Shown: one piece after another, positions 16,762-25,472 of the stretch
How positions within the stretch are numbered: position 1 is the stretch's first letter
Layout of the letters: every line of letters begins with the position of its first letter
Origin: JAAZBA01 sp964461815
GTDB taxonomy: Bacteria > Bacillota > Clostridia > Oscillospirales > QAMX01
Assembly: GCA_964461815.1 (NCBI GenBank)
Contig: CAYWVF010000002.1
Location: 1 to 64,000, forward strand
Direction: 5' to 3'
Length of the DNA stretch: 64,000 nucleotides
The notes under the pieces: model-generated
Seen by the model: the letters and a program-made list of their open reading frames with translations, nothing else
Database searches by the model: none
Told to the model about the DNA's origin: nothing
Position numbers and translations under genes: made by a program

Positions 16762-17842
16762 TGATAACACCGTCCTGTTCCGTATCCTCTACTATAAGGA
16801 GCTCCACATTGTTCCCGTTTTCACGAAGACGCTCGATGCTTTGCTCGATATATTCGTTTACAAACGAGGTCACAAGCAGATAGTCTACACCTGAGGTCAC
16901 TTTATCTGCCTCATTTGAGAGCATAGTCTGATAGGTAGACCGCCTGACAAGCGTAAGCTTGGATAAAAGAGTGAATATTTCGGTCAGCTGACCGTCTGAC
17001 GAGCGAGGCTCGAGGCTGCATTCATTCTCACTGTCAACGAGCTTACCGTTTGACATGAGCCCGGTCTCGATACCATGCTCCAGAGAGTGCTGAGTTATGG
17101 ATGCTGCGATCGATATCGCACGCTCGGCACGACTCTCATCGTTAGTCGTAGACCACTGATTCTCCTGAGTCTCGACATTCAGCATTATCATCAGCTTTAT
17201 ATCGGAGGTGAAATCGAAGTCGTGTACCTGCAGCTTGCCGACTCTGGCGGTAGCCTTCCAGTTGATCCTGTTCTGAGGGTCATTGAAATTGTAATCACGC
17301 ACACCCTTTATCATAAACGGATCATCGACTATCCAGCGACGAACTACAGTGTCACCCGAAAAGCTGTTTTTCATGGTGAATATCTCGTCTATGGGAATAA
17401 GTGACGGGTAGACGGTGATATGAGAATCGGTATCTATATCTATGTATTTGTTTGTACCGATACCGAGAAGATCGCCGCTCGAGATCGATACCGATTTTAT
17501 GTGATAATAGCCTCTGTGCGGACAGACGACCTTATGACGGCGTGTAATTGTCGTGTACGGCGGTATGGAGAACAGACTTCGATGGTATTGCTTGCCGTCG
17601 TTTTTCTCAACATTGCCTATGAGCAGCTTTTCACTTGTCTGAGCCTCTGTACGCACCCAGGGTATCGGAAGAAATTTTTCATTGCGTATTTTTTCTATCA
17701 TTTCAGCCGTTTCGCCCTCGTTGACGATAGTCGGCGAAAAATATCTCTTATAGCTCATTTTGCGGAGATTCCATTTCCTGAAGAAGAAGGATTGGAGCAC
17801 CGCAACGATCATCAGCGCAAAGAATAGACGCTGTACCCACAA
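16754..17842 (-). CDS. DUF58 family protein
   Basis: A 362-residue DUF58 protein with an N-terminal membrane helix (about 6-20). The family signature GVRDYNFNDPQNRINWKATAR lies mid-protein, followed by a vWA-like region. DUF58 proteins are encoded with MoxR AAA ATPases and are thought to act as client or adaptor partners in cell-envelope processes. The TTG start at 17842 has a strong AAGGGGGTG at normal distance. It begins 34 nt after moxR and overlaps the downstream membrane protein. Confidence 0.88.
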   Translation of the reverse strand: MWVQRLFFALMIVAVLQSFFFRKWNLRKMSYKRYFSPTIVNEGETAEMIEKIRNEKFLPIPWVRTEAQTSEKLLIGNVEKNDGKQYHRSLFSIPPYTTITRRHKVVCPHRGYYHIKSVSISSGDLLGIGTNKYIDIDTDSHITVYPSLIPIDEIFTMKNSFSGDTVVRRWIVDDPFMIKGVRDYNFNDPQNRINWKATARVGKLQVHDFDFTSDIKLMIMLNVETQENQWSTTNDESRAERAISIAASITQHSLEHGIETGLMSNGKLVDSENECSLEPRSSDGQLTEIFTLLSKLTLVRRSTYQTMLSNEADKVTSGVDYLLVTSFVNEYIEQSIERLRENGNNVELLIVEDTEQDGVING

Positions 17843-17876
17843 AAAGACACACCCCCTTAGAAATAATTATCGATTA

Positions 17877-18833
17877 TTATCCCTTTATTTCCTCGGTAGG
17901 AGCAGGTACCTTTGCCATGATCTGCTCAAGCACCTCCAAATTACGTCCCTTTTTGAGCCTCGATGAGGATTTAAGTATGATCCTGTGCCCGAATACAGGC
18001 TTCAGCATCTTCTTTACATCGTCCGGAGTTACATATTCACGACCTGCGAGGATAGCTGCCACCTGAACAGCCTTAAGAAGTGACTGAGTACCACGTGGGC
18101 TGACACCGAGCATGACCTCGGAGTCTGCTCTTGTAGCCTCCGCAAGCCTTATTATATAATCGTAAATAGCATCACTTACATGTACGGACGAATAGCTCCT
18201 CTGAGCATCGCAAATTTCGGAGGCTGTAACGACGCTCTGTATCTCATCAAGCGGACTTGAGGTCTTGAATCGCTTGAGGATATCCACACCCTCCTCGGCT
18301 GATGGATAACCCATGTCGATCTTTATGAGGAATCTGTCGAGCTGAGCCTCGGGCAGTGTGAACGTACCCTGCGTTTCGACAGGGTTTTGCGTAGCTATTA
18401 CCATAAAGGGAGTGGAGAGCTTACGTGTTTCTCCGTCGATCGTGACCTGACGCTCCTCCATACACTCGAGAAGACTGGACTGTGTACGTGGAGTCGCACG
18501 GTTGATCTCATCGGCAAGGAGTATATTTGTGAAGACTGCACCCTCACGGAACTGAAACTCACCTGCTTTTTGATTATAGAAGTTGATACCTGTCAGATCG
18601 GACGGAAGCAGGTCGGGAGTGAACTGTATACGCTTCATCTCCACATCGATGCTCTTTGCCATCGTCTTGGCGGTAAGAGTTTTACCTGTACCAGGAACAT
18701 CCTCAAGCAGAACATGTCCGGAGGCAATAAGCGAAATGAGCATAAGATCGATGACCTCGCCCTTGCCGACAATTACCTTGTTGATGTTTGTTTTTATGCT
18801 GTCGCACATTGTTTTTATAGCTTTAAGTTCCAA
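17877..18833 (-). CDS. MoxR family AAA+ ATPase
   Basis: A 318-residue MoxR ATPase, thought to act as a chaperone for DUF58 or vWA partners. Walker A is EDVPGTGKT, Walker B is LLADEINRATPRTQSSLLE, and sensor 1 is VIATQNPVETQGT. The winged C-terminal lid contains GVSPRGTQSLLKAVQ. The frame is open to ATG codons at 18866 and 18851. However, the predicted promoter (-10 at 18869-18874) would start RNA near 18862, so the first ATG would not be transcribed. The TTG at 18833 has GGTG five nt upstream and gives the usual family length; ATG 18851 remains possible. Confidence 0.88.
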   Translation of the reverse strand: MELKAIKTMCDSIKTNINKVIVGKGEVIDLMLISLIASGHVLLEDVPGTGKTLTAKTMAKSIDVEMKRIQFTPDLLPSDLTGINFYNQKAGEFQFREGAVFTNILLADEINRATPRTQSSLLECMEERQVTIDGETRKLSTPFMVIATQNPVETQGTFTLPEAQLDRFLIKIDMGYPSAEEGVDILKRFKTSSPLDEIQSVVTASEICDAQRSYSSVHVSDAIYDYIIRLAEATRADSEVMLGVSPRGTQSLLKAVQVAAILAGREYVTPDDVKKMLKPVFGHRIILKSSSRLKKGRNLEVLEQIMAKVPAPTEEIKG

Positions 18834-18856
18834 GAAAACACCAGCTCTCATAAAAT

Positions 18857-18897
18857 TTGATATCATTGATTATAGCATATTTAATCAATGATATCAA
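18857..18897 (-). promoter_or_regulatory. moxR promoter embedded in a perfect 16-bp inverted repeat
   Basis: TTGATA (18892-18897) and TATAAT (18869-18874) are 17 nt apart on the minus strand. Arms 18857-18872 and 18882-18897 are perfect 16-bp complements around a 9-nt centre. Each arm contains the palindrome TGATATCA. One copy covers the -35 and the other the start point. Confidence 0.65.
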
Positions 18898-18945
18898 TAA
18901 TAATTAAGCAAACATATAAAATTTTATGAAATGTACACAAAAGGA

Positions 18946-20331
18946 TCATTCGTTGTTCAGCGGATTCCACGTACCTCTTATGTAGCAGATCATGTACAGC
19001 ACGAACAGCAGCAGATTATGCAATATCATACATGCCCATGCGGAAACAAGATTCATGCCGAGCAGCTGAGTGCATATGAATGTACCTACTATACGCACGC
19101 CCCACATGCCCACTATGTTGTAGGCAAACGGCGTTTTCGTATTGCCGACACCCTGCATCATACCCTCGATGATGATGGAGAAGCCGTAGAACGGCTCGGA
19201 TACTGCGACCATACGAAGAACTGTAGTGCCAAGGGCTATGACCTCATCGGTCGATGAGAATATGCTGACGAGTGACGGTGCGAAAATAAACAGGAATGCA
19301 CCGGATATTATCATGAGCACGATCTCGATCGGTATGAACATCGCCGCAAGATCACGCATTTCCTTTTTGTCATGAGCTCCGTAGGCATTACCTGCAAGCG
19401 TTGCGGCGGCGGTCTGCATACCATAGCCCGGAATGTAGAAAGCGGACTCAACGGTATTTGCTATCGTGTGAGCGGCAGTCGATATTTCACCGAGTGAGTT
19501 TATCATGGCAGCGAAGGCTACATAGCCGAGAGACGTACCGAAGCGCTGGAGTACATTCGGGAATGCTATCTTAAGGCACGGCTTTAATATTGCCATGTCG
19601 GGCTTGATGGACTGACCTCTTGGCGAGATGAGCGGATGACGCCACAGCTTTACGGTTATCATTATACCTCCGACCGTGTACGCTGCCGCACTTGCAGCTG
19701 CAGCACCGACAACACCGAGATCCGCACCCGGCATAGTAAAGGCAAGAGACACAATATTTACAGTGCGTGTGGGATAGATCAAAAGGAAATTCAATATTAC
19801 GTTGATGATATTTACTATAATTCCGACCTTCATCGGAGTTTTTGTGTCTCCTGCGGCACGGAGCGCAGTACCGAAAATAGTGCTTGCCGTTCTGGGCAGC
19901 ATCGGCAGATAGATTATGAAGAAATACTGTGATGCCAGAGGTCTGATGTGCTCGTCTACCTGCATCCACGTAGGCACGACTCCGCTGAGTGAAAGTGCCA
20001 GCACGGTAAAGAACGAGCCGGATACGAGCACTGCAAGTACTGCCTGAGAAACTGCCCTTGATGCAGCCTGCTTGTCGTTTGCACCGTAGGCACGTGCGAT
20101 GAATGACAGAAATCCGATACCGAGTGCAGAGGTGGTGCTTCCGATGAGCCAGTTCACTGTCGTGGTAGCGCCTACCGCAGCGGTTGCATGTGTGCCGAGC
20201 GTACCTACCATTGCGGTATCGACATACTGCACCGCAGTTTGCATGAGCTGCTCAAGCATGGTAGGCCACGCGAGAGTCAGTATAACGGATATTATTCCGA
20301 AATTAATTTTTTTGGGTGATACTTTTTCCAT
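18946..20331 (-). CDS. MATE family efflux transporter
   Basis: A 461-residue twelve-helix multidrug and toxin extrusion antiporter (Na+ or H+ coupled). The N-terminal LTLAWPTMLEQLMQTAVQYV and VDTAMVGTLGTHATAAVG are typical of the NorM/DinF fold, and the two six-helix halves are visible as repeated motifs. Start at ATG behind CGGAGAAAACC. It is the last of four co-directional genes (oxidoreductase, nucleoside hydrolase, nitrilase, MATE), 55 nt after the nitrilase. Confidence 0.92.
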   Translation of the reverse strand: MEKVSPKKINFGIISVILTLAWPTMLEQLMQTAVQYVDTAMVGTLGTHATAAVGATTTVNWLIGSTTSALGIGFLSFIARAYGANDKQAASRAVSQAVLAVLVSGSFFTVLALSLSGVVPTWMQVDEHIRPLASQYFFIIYLPMLPRTASTIFGTALRAAGDTKTPMKVGIIVNIINVILNFLLIYPTRTVNIVSLAFTMPGADLGVVGAAAASAAAYTVGGIMITVKLWRHPLISPRGQSIKPDMAILKPCLKIAFPNVLQRFGTSLGYVAFAAMINSLGEISTAAHTIANTVESAFYIPGYGMQTAAATLAGNAYGAHDKKEMRDLAAMFIPIEIVLMIISGAFLFIFAPSLVSIFSSTDEVIALGTTVLRMVAVSEPFYGFSIIIEGMMQGVGNTKTPFAYNIVGMWGVRIVGTFICTQLLGMNLVSAWACMILHNLLLFVLYMICYIRGTWNPLNNE

Positions 20332-20386
20332 GGTTTTCTCCGAAATTGCAATGTATTAATAACTCAAAGCTGATTTTTGAGTGAGA

Positions 20387-21307
20387 TCATTTTTCATGTA
20401 CGATAAGCTCTAAAACGTCGGGTCTTGCGTAATGACCTATCGGATCATGCTCCATCCTACAGGCAACAGGAAGCTGCATGTCGAGCTCGGCATAGATGAT
20501 CGTCTCATCATCCCACACCGGCTCGGTAAGATAGTGACCTCGAGGATCTATGATACAGCTGCCGCCGCGACATACGATATCGGGCTGAGCTTCAACGGCA
20601 TTTGCTTCATTGAGCGTACAGGGATACGAGCTTTTTCGAACTATCATATCCGCATTTATGAAATAACACTTTCCCTCTATGGCAATATGCTGTATGGTTG
20701 ATTGCCACTCGGGATTGTCGTTCGTGTTCGGCGAGATATAGATCGTGATGCCCTTTTGATAAAGTGCCACTCGTGCCAGAGGCATATAGCTCTCCCAGCA
20801 TATCAGCGCTCCGACAGGTCCCCATGGTGTTTCTGTGATGGGGAAATAGTCTCTGTCAGCATCGCCCCAAACGACTCGCTCAGTACCTGTAGGCTTGAGC
20901 TTACGATGCACCTTATAGCTTCCGTCCGGTTCGAAGATCACATTGCTGTTGTACAGCGTACCGCTTACCGCATCACGCTCGGAAAAGCCTATGCTTATGT
21001 ATGCTTGTACCTCAGATGCAGCCTGTGAAAGCCTGAGAAATTCGGGCGAGCCGACGACTACGGATGCATCGTAGTACCTTTTCCAGTCCGCTCTGCCAGT
21101 CTCCGTTCTTTTGCCCATGGAAAATCCGAAATTCAAGCCTATCGGATAGCCCGGGATAAACAGCTCCGGAAATACTATGAGCTCCGCATTTTGCTTTGAA
21201 GCTTCATAAATAAGTGATATCGCTTTATCAATACATTTTTCTTTGTCAAACATTATCGGCTCTGCCTGCACGAGTGCGATCCTGCACGAGCTCTTAAGAT
21301 CTGTCAT
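20387..21307 (-). CDS. Nitrilase / carbon-nitrogen hydrolase
   Basis: A 306-residue nitrilase-superfamily enzyme. The catalytic triad is visible: Glu48 in FPELFIPGYP, Lys136 in HRKLKPTGTER, and Cys170 in LICWESYMPLAR. The WGDADRDYFP and ICWESYMPLAR segments place it near true nitrilases (R-CN to carboxylate plus ammonia) rather than amidases. The natural substrate is unknown. Start at ATG behind AAAGGTAAT. It follows a nucleoside hydrolase by 28 nt and precedes a MATE exporter. Confidence 0.88.
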   Translation of the reverse strand: MTDLKSSCRIALVQAEPIMFDKEKCIDKAISLIYEASKQNAELIVFPELFIPGYPIGLNFGFSMGKRTETGRADWKRYYDASVVVGSPEFLRLSQAASEVQAYISIGFSERDAVSGTLYNSNVIFEPDGSYKVHRKLKPTGTERVVWGDADRDYFPITETPWGPVGALICWESYMPLARVALYQKGITIYISPNTNDNPEWQSTIQHIAIEGKCYFINADMIVRKSSYPCTLNEANAVEAQPDIVCRGGSCIIDPRGHYLTEPVWDDETIIYAELDMQLPVACRMEHDPIGHYARPDVLELIVHEK

Positions 21308-21335
21308 AGTCGGTATTACCTTTCAAACTGATAAA

Positions 21336-22220
21336 TTATTTTACAGCAATGCTGTTTATCTTTTCTACGTAATATTCGGGTGCGAATTTACATGTAACAT
21401 ATTTGTGTAAGCCGTTCTCGGAGCTTACAAAGCTGTTTTCACCTGTCACAGGATCGACATATGCTCTTCCGCATACCGTATCGTAGCCGGCTTCGGTCTC
21501 ATCACCCTCAATAGCCATAAGTACGAGCATCGGATCCCATGAATGACGACCGTTCGGTGAGCCGTGCTCACGCATTATCCCACAAAGCATGTCATCGTCC
21601 TTTAAGCCGGAGGCTGAAATGACGTCTACACCGATCTCGTAGCCTAAAAATGTAATCGGAACGGGACAGAGGCGGCAGAATACCTCCGCTGCTTCTCTTG
21701 CTTTCCATGTAAGACAGAAATTGTGCTCTCTACCGTTGTTTTCATCCCATTTTCCTGCCATTACCCATACCTTTGATACCTTTTGACGGAAAAGCTCAAC
21801 TCCGTCAAGCGGAGATATGTCGTCTGCTTTGCTTTGCAGCACATTTGCAATGACCTGCATGAAGCCGATCTCAGCTATCTCGACCTTGCCATCGGCATTC
21901 GCAATGAGTCTGCGATACAGCCGTACAGCATCCTCAGCTTCATCATTGGAGCTATATTTTACATATAATGGTGCGATCCGCTTCTGAAATGTCGGAGTTC
22001 CCGTATAATCGGTGGCAGAATGATCTATGCCTATGACTGCTTCTATTCCCTCATGATGGATATATGCATCGAGCGACGGTACAGAGTGCTCCATACATGC
22101 GTTTACAGCTATCCCCAAAAGCTCGATCTTGCCTGCTTTTGCTGCATCGGCTATGATCCTTACCGCTACAGCATCGTCACAGTCTGTCCACCAGTCTGTG
22201 CCTAAAATAAATTTACGCAT
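21336..22220 (-). CDS. Nucleoside hydrolase family protein (IunH-like, variant metal motif)
   Basis: A 294-residue member of the inosine-uridine nucleoside hydrolase family, which cleaves N-ribosidic bonds with a bound Ca2+. The N-terminal Asp cluster reads GTDWWTDCDDAVAV, two residues longer than the classical DxDPGxDDA. Downstream segments such as FLGYEIGVDVIS and the Trp-Asp-Pro of HSWDPMLVL occupy positions expected of the fold. Substrate use is uncertain because of the altered loop. Start at ATG behind AAAGGAT. It lies 27 nt after the oxidoreductase gene. Confidence 0.8.
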   Translation of the reverse strand: MRKFILGTDWWTDCDDAVAVRIIADAAKAGKIELLGIAVNACMEHSVPSLDAYIHHEGIEAVIGIDHSATDYTGTPTFQKRIAPLYVKYSSNDEAEDAVRLYRRLIANADGKVEIAEIGFMQVIANVLQSKADDISPLDGVELFRQKVSKVWVMAGKWDENNGREHNFCLTWKAREAAEVFCRLCPVPITFLGYEIGVDVISASGLKDDDMLCGIMREHGSPNGRHSWDPMLVLMAIEGDETEAGYDTVCGRAYVDPVTGENSFVSSENGLHKYVTCKFAPEYYVEKINSIAVK

Positions 22221-22247
22221 ATTTTATGATCCTTTCAAAGACAAATG

Positions 22248-23258
22248 TTATTTTAAATCGATCATCGTCAGCTCTCTTGACGATTCGATCTCCCTTAGTG
22301 CCAGACTCACGGAAGTATATACCGACTCTGGAGAAATTATATCGCATACCACGTTGTCTGTAATGGAGCGGAGAAACGCTTTCATCTCATCCATGAATGA
22401 ATCGACCTCGGGCAGCTCCGGCACAAACTCGTCTGTGTCTGTATAGACCCTGAGTACACCGTCCTTGAGCACTGCCGTTGCATCGGTGAAGTTGAAGCAG
22501 GTTCTCGCTTCAAACGGGAATTTAGCCGGCATGGACCAGTCGGCGTTAGCTGTGACGAGCAGATCATCGTAAAAATACTGCGTGAATATAGCCTCAAGAC
22601 CTACCTTTGCGCTCGTTACCGCAGAACGCACGGAGCTCGGTATACCGAATATCCAGTTGATAAGATCGACGTCGTGGATGTGCATGTCAAATACGCAGCC
22701 GCCGCTTCGCGCGGGATCGATTATCCAGTTCTTCGATGACCATGTAGGCACCTGAGAGTAGCGTGAGAACTCGGCACGGTAAATCTTTCCGAAGGTCTTA
22801 TTGTCTACATACTCCTTAAGCTTTTGCATCGCAGGGTCAAAGCGCAGACATTGTCCTATCATCAGTCTTTTATTGTTAGCCTTAGCCGCCTCTATCATCC
22901 TCTCGCAGCCCTCGGCAGTCAGCGCCATCGGCTTTTCGGAAAATACATGTATACCCTTATTCAATGCATATACGGCGACCTCATCATGCATGTATGTAGG
23001 CAGAGCGGAAACTATGAAATCAAGCTCCTCCTTGTCGAGAAGCTCCTTGTAATCCGTGTAGAAATTACATTCGGACAGATCGATATCACTCATGTCCACA
23101 GTGCCGAGGTTCAGCTCAACGTTTTTGCCTATCGATGCGGAGCTTGTAGCACATAATGCACTAAGCTTTATATCGTATCCGCTCCGTTCCAGCTTGTGAA
23201 GATTGGTCATATGGAGCTTTCCGAGTCCGCCAAAGCCGATTATCGCATATTTATACAT
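22248..23258 (-). CDS. Gfo/Idh/MocA family NAD(P)-dependent oxidoreductase
   Basis: A 336-residue oxidoreductase with an N-terminal Rossmann fold (YAIIGFGGLGKLHM). The catalytic region includes FSEKPMALTAEGC, where the EKP lysine is conserved. RSGGCVFDMHIHDVDLINW carries the catalytic His region. Substrates in the family are inositols, sugars or sugar acids. The ATG at 23258 has GGAGGG five nt upstream, although the frame is open further. It is the first gene of a four-gene leftward operon with its own palindromic promoter. Confidence 0.9.
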   Translation of the reverse strand: MYKYAIIGFGGLGKLHMTNLHKLERSGYDIKLSALCATSSASIGKNVELNLGTVDMSDIDLSECNFYTDYKELLDKEELDFIVSALPTYMHDEVAVYALNKGIHVFSEKPMALTAEGCERMIEAAKANNKRLMIGQCLRFDPAMQKLKEYVDNKTFGKIYRAEFSRYSQVPTWSSKNWIIDPARSGGCVFDMHIHDVDLINWIFGIPSSVRSAVTSAKVGLEAIFTQYFYDDLLVTANADWSMPAKFPFEARTCFNFTDATAVLKDGVLRVYTDTDEFVPELPEVDSFMDEMKAFLRSITDNVVCDIISPESVYTSVSLALREIESSRELTMIDLK

Positions 23259-23292
23259 AATGACCCTCCGTAAAATAACATTTATATATTTG

Positions 23293-23321
23293 ATTCTACA
23301 GCAATATGACATTAATGTCAA
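23293..23321 (-). promoter_or_regulatory. Promoter of the oxidoreductase-nitrilase operon
   Basis: Minus strand TTGACA (23316-23321), 17-nt spacer, TAGAAT (23293-23298). Confidence 0.65.
23307..23320. promoter_or_regulatory. 14-bp perfect palindrome over the -35 of the oxidoreductase operon
   Basis: TGACATTAATGTCA is a perfect palindrome that includes most of the -35 hexamer. That is the geometry of a repressor site for a dimeric regulator. The regulator is not encoded nearby. Confidence 0.5.
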
Positions 23322-23329
23322 GGTAAACA

Positions 23330-23368
23330 GAGGAAAGAAAGTCCTCCGTATCCGAAAATACGGAGGAC
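23330..23368 (-). terminator. Terminator downstream of mrnC
   Basis: An 11-bp perfect stem (23341-23351 with 23358-23368) with a 6-nt loop is followed on the minus strand by TTTCTTTCC. It lies 20 nt beyond the mrnC stop. Confidence 0.7.
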
Positions 23369-23387
23369 GTGCTTATTTCAAAACAAG

Positions 23388-23816
23388 TCAGACTTTTTCA
23401 CTTGAAGCTGACGGTGAGCTGTCACTTACGCATATTTCGAACAGCTCCTCTATACGTTCCGCCATGCCGGAGAGATAGAGCCAGCCGAAGAGAGCTTCAA
23501 GTCCGGTAGCCGAGCTGTATTCTCCCGGAGTAGCACCCTTTGGTACGTGAGTAACATGAGCATTGCGCCCACGAGTGTATACGGAATGCTCCTGCGATGT
23601 AAGCTGCGGCAGCAGCTTTTTTGCCATCTCAGCCTGCTTACCTGCACGTACAAACTCGACAGTCTGCTTGTGAAGCTTTGCGGCGGTAAGTCTTCCGTCG
23701 GTGACAAGCTTTGTGCGTACAAGCAGCTCAAACACAGCATCACCCGTATGCGCTAGCGCAAGTGAAGACATGTTGAGCAGCTTTTCTCTGGGTATCGGAG
23801 CTGATATCTTAAGCAT
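23388..23816 (-). CDS. mrnC: Mini-ribonuclease III
   Basis: A 142-residue RNase III catalytic domain without a double-stranded RNA-binding domain, the Mini-III that matures 23S rRNA in Firmicutes. The catalytic Asp lies in LALAHTGDAVFELLVR (Asp26) and the conserved Glu in TGLEALFGWLYLSG. YTRGRNAH is family-typical. It overlaps the 3' end of the upstream cyclophilin gene by 8 nt, implying translational coupling. Confidence 0.93.
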   Translation of the reverse strand: MLKISAPIPREKLLNMSSLALAHTGDAVFELLVRTKLVTDGRLTAAKLHKQTVEFVRAGKQAEMAKKLLPQLTSQEHSVYTRGRNAHVTHVPKGATPGEYSSATGLEALFGWLYLSGMAERIEELFEICVSDSSPSASSEKV

Positions 23817-24285
23817 TCTCTATATAAACCTTAGCCATACGCTGTTCAACGAGAGGCTTGTCCATGAAGTTTGTCTCGACAGCAGCTATCTCGTCAACAA
23901 CATCCATACCCTCTACGACCTTACCGAATGCAGCATACTGACCGTCAAGATACGGTGCATCCTCGTGCATTATAAAGAACTGAGAGCCTGCGGAATCGGG
24001 ATTCTGAGCTCTTGCCATGGAGATGACGCCACGAACGTGCTTGATAGGATTGTCTATGCCGTTTGAAGCAAATTCACCCTTGATGGTATGACCGGGGCCG
24101 CCCATGCCTGTTCCCTGAGGACAGCCGCCCTGGATCATGAAGCCGGAAATAACACGGTGAAAGATAAGTCCGTCATAAAAGCCCTCGGAGACGAGCTTCT
24201 CAAAGTTTGCTACTGTGATAGGTGCAGCAGAGCTGTCCAGCTCCAGCTTGATTTTCTTACCGTTTGCCATTTCAATAATAACCAT
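23809..24285 (-). CDS. Cyclophilin-type peptidyl-prolyl isomerase
   Basis: A 158-residue cytosolic cyclophilin that speeds X-Pro isomerisation. Signature motifs are FHRVISGFMIQGG, the active-site Arg within FHR, the SAGSQFFIMHEDAPYLDGQYAAFGKV stretch (Gln/Phe pocket residues), and the C-terminal PLVEQRMAKVYIE. No signal peptide is present. Start at ATG behind AGGAGAT. It overlaps mrnC by 8 nt. Nothing in the context ties it to a specific client. Confidence 0.93.
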   Translation of the reverse strand: MVIIEMANGKKIKLELDSSAAPITVANFEKLVSEGFYDGLIFHRVISGFMIQGGCPQGTGMGGPGHTIKGEFASNGIDNPIKHVRGVISMARAQNPDSAGSQFFIMHEDAPYLDGQYAAFGKVVEGMDVVDEIAAVETNFMDKPLVEQRMAKVYIENA

Positions 24286-24373
24286 TTGATTTATCTCCTA
24301 AAATTTATTTTACAGGTATATTCTACCTCTGTTTACATGTCACGTCAAGCATATTCGAATGCGAGGTGTGATA

Positions 24374-25459
24374 TTATTTGTCAAAGCCGCCGATAGCATC
24401 GAGATATTCCGTGTCCACACACGCCTCGGTAAAGGTCGCCATGTCATGATACAGCGCACATGCAGTGTCGGCAAGCATAAATGCTATGGGACATCCGCTG
24501 CCCTCACCAAGCCGCATACCGAGATCGAGAACAGGCTGTATTCCAAGCGCAGTATACGCAAGCTTGTTGCCCTTTTCATAGGAATAATGCGACGGAAGCA
24601 TGTAATCACGTACCTTTTCGCATATTTTATATGCACAAAGTGCAGATACCATCGATATGAATCCGTCGATCACGGCAGGGATGCGGTAATATGCAGCACC
24701 TATATAAATACCTGCCATTGCAGCAATATCGAAGCCGCCGACCTTTGAGATAACGTCTATCGCATCACTGCTGTCGGGTGAGTTTATTTCGAGCGCACGT
24801 GATATCACCGATATTTTCTTCTCAAAGGCTTCGTTAGACAGCCCTGCACCCTTTCCTGTAGCATCGGCAGGCCGGCATCCGGTGAGCGCACAGAGTACGG
24901 CAGAAGCTGTTGTAGTATTACCTATGCCCATCTCGCCTGCGCCTACCATCACATAGCCCTTTTCACGTGCCATGCGAACAAGCTCTACACCGTTTAGTAT
25001 CGCCCGAACGCAGTCGTCATAGCTCATTGCAGGCCCTTTTGCAATATTGGCAGTGCCATGAGCGATCTTCATGTCGATAACATTAGGCACAGAGACGTCC
25101 GATTTTATACCGAGATCGGCTATCATCAGGTCGGCTTCAGCCATTCGTGCAGTAACACATACGCCTGTAAGCCCTTTTGTAAAGTTTACCGTCTGTGTGA
25201 GCGTGAAATTCTGAGGCGCACTTGCAACACCCTCGTCAACTACACCGTTGTCGGATGCCGTAATGATAACGCAGCGTGGCTTGAGTGAGTCGGGTACAGT
25301 GCCGAAGATGCCGGACAGCGTTACCGCAAATTCCTCGAGCCTGCCGAGACTTCCGGGAGGCTTTGCAAGTGAGTCGAGCCGCATCTGAGCAGTCTTTTTT
25401 GCATCCGTATCGGCATTCTTTATCTGTGATAATATTGCATTTAGTTTATTTATATACAT
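24374..25459 (-). CDS. cobT: Nicotinate-nucleotide--dimethylbenzimidazole phosphoribosyltransferase
   Basis: A 361-residue enzyme that activates the cobamide lower-ligand base: NaMN plus benzimidazole gives alpha-ribazole phosphate and nicotinate. LAKPPGSLGRLEEFA and MVGAGEMGIGNTTTASA are typical of the family. The catalytic Glu lies in LRLGEGSGCPIAF. Length is normal. It is 13 nt upstream of neither partner in a full cobalamin operon; its only cobamide neighbour is cobO, immediately ahead. PncB elsewhere in the window would supply NaMN. Confidence 0.95.
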   Translation of the reverse strand: MYINKLNAILSQIKNADTDAKKTAQMRLDSLAKPPGSLGRLEEFAVTLSGIFGTVPDSLKPRCVIITASDNGVVDEGVASAPQNFTLTQTVNFTKGLTGVCVTARMAEADLMIADLGIKSDVSVPNVIDMKIAHGTANIAKGPAMSYDDCVRAILNGVELVRMAREKGYVMVGAGEMGIGNTTTASAVLCALTGCRPADATGKGAGLSNEAFEKKISVISRALEINSPDSSDAIDVISKVGGFDIAAMAGIYIGAAYYRIPAVIDGFISMVSALCAYKICEKVRDYMLPSHYSYEKGNKLAYTALGIQPVLDLGMRLGEGSGCPIAFMLADTACALYHDMATFTEACVDTEYLDAIGGFDK

Positions 25460-25472
25460 TTAATACTCCAAG

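Noticed and set aside
20331..20387. MATE transporter as part of a drug-resistance island
   Set aside because: No insertion sequence, integrase or compositional break is visible; it sits at the end of an ordinary operon.
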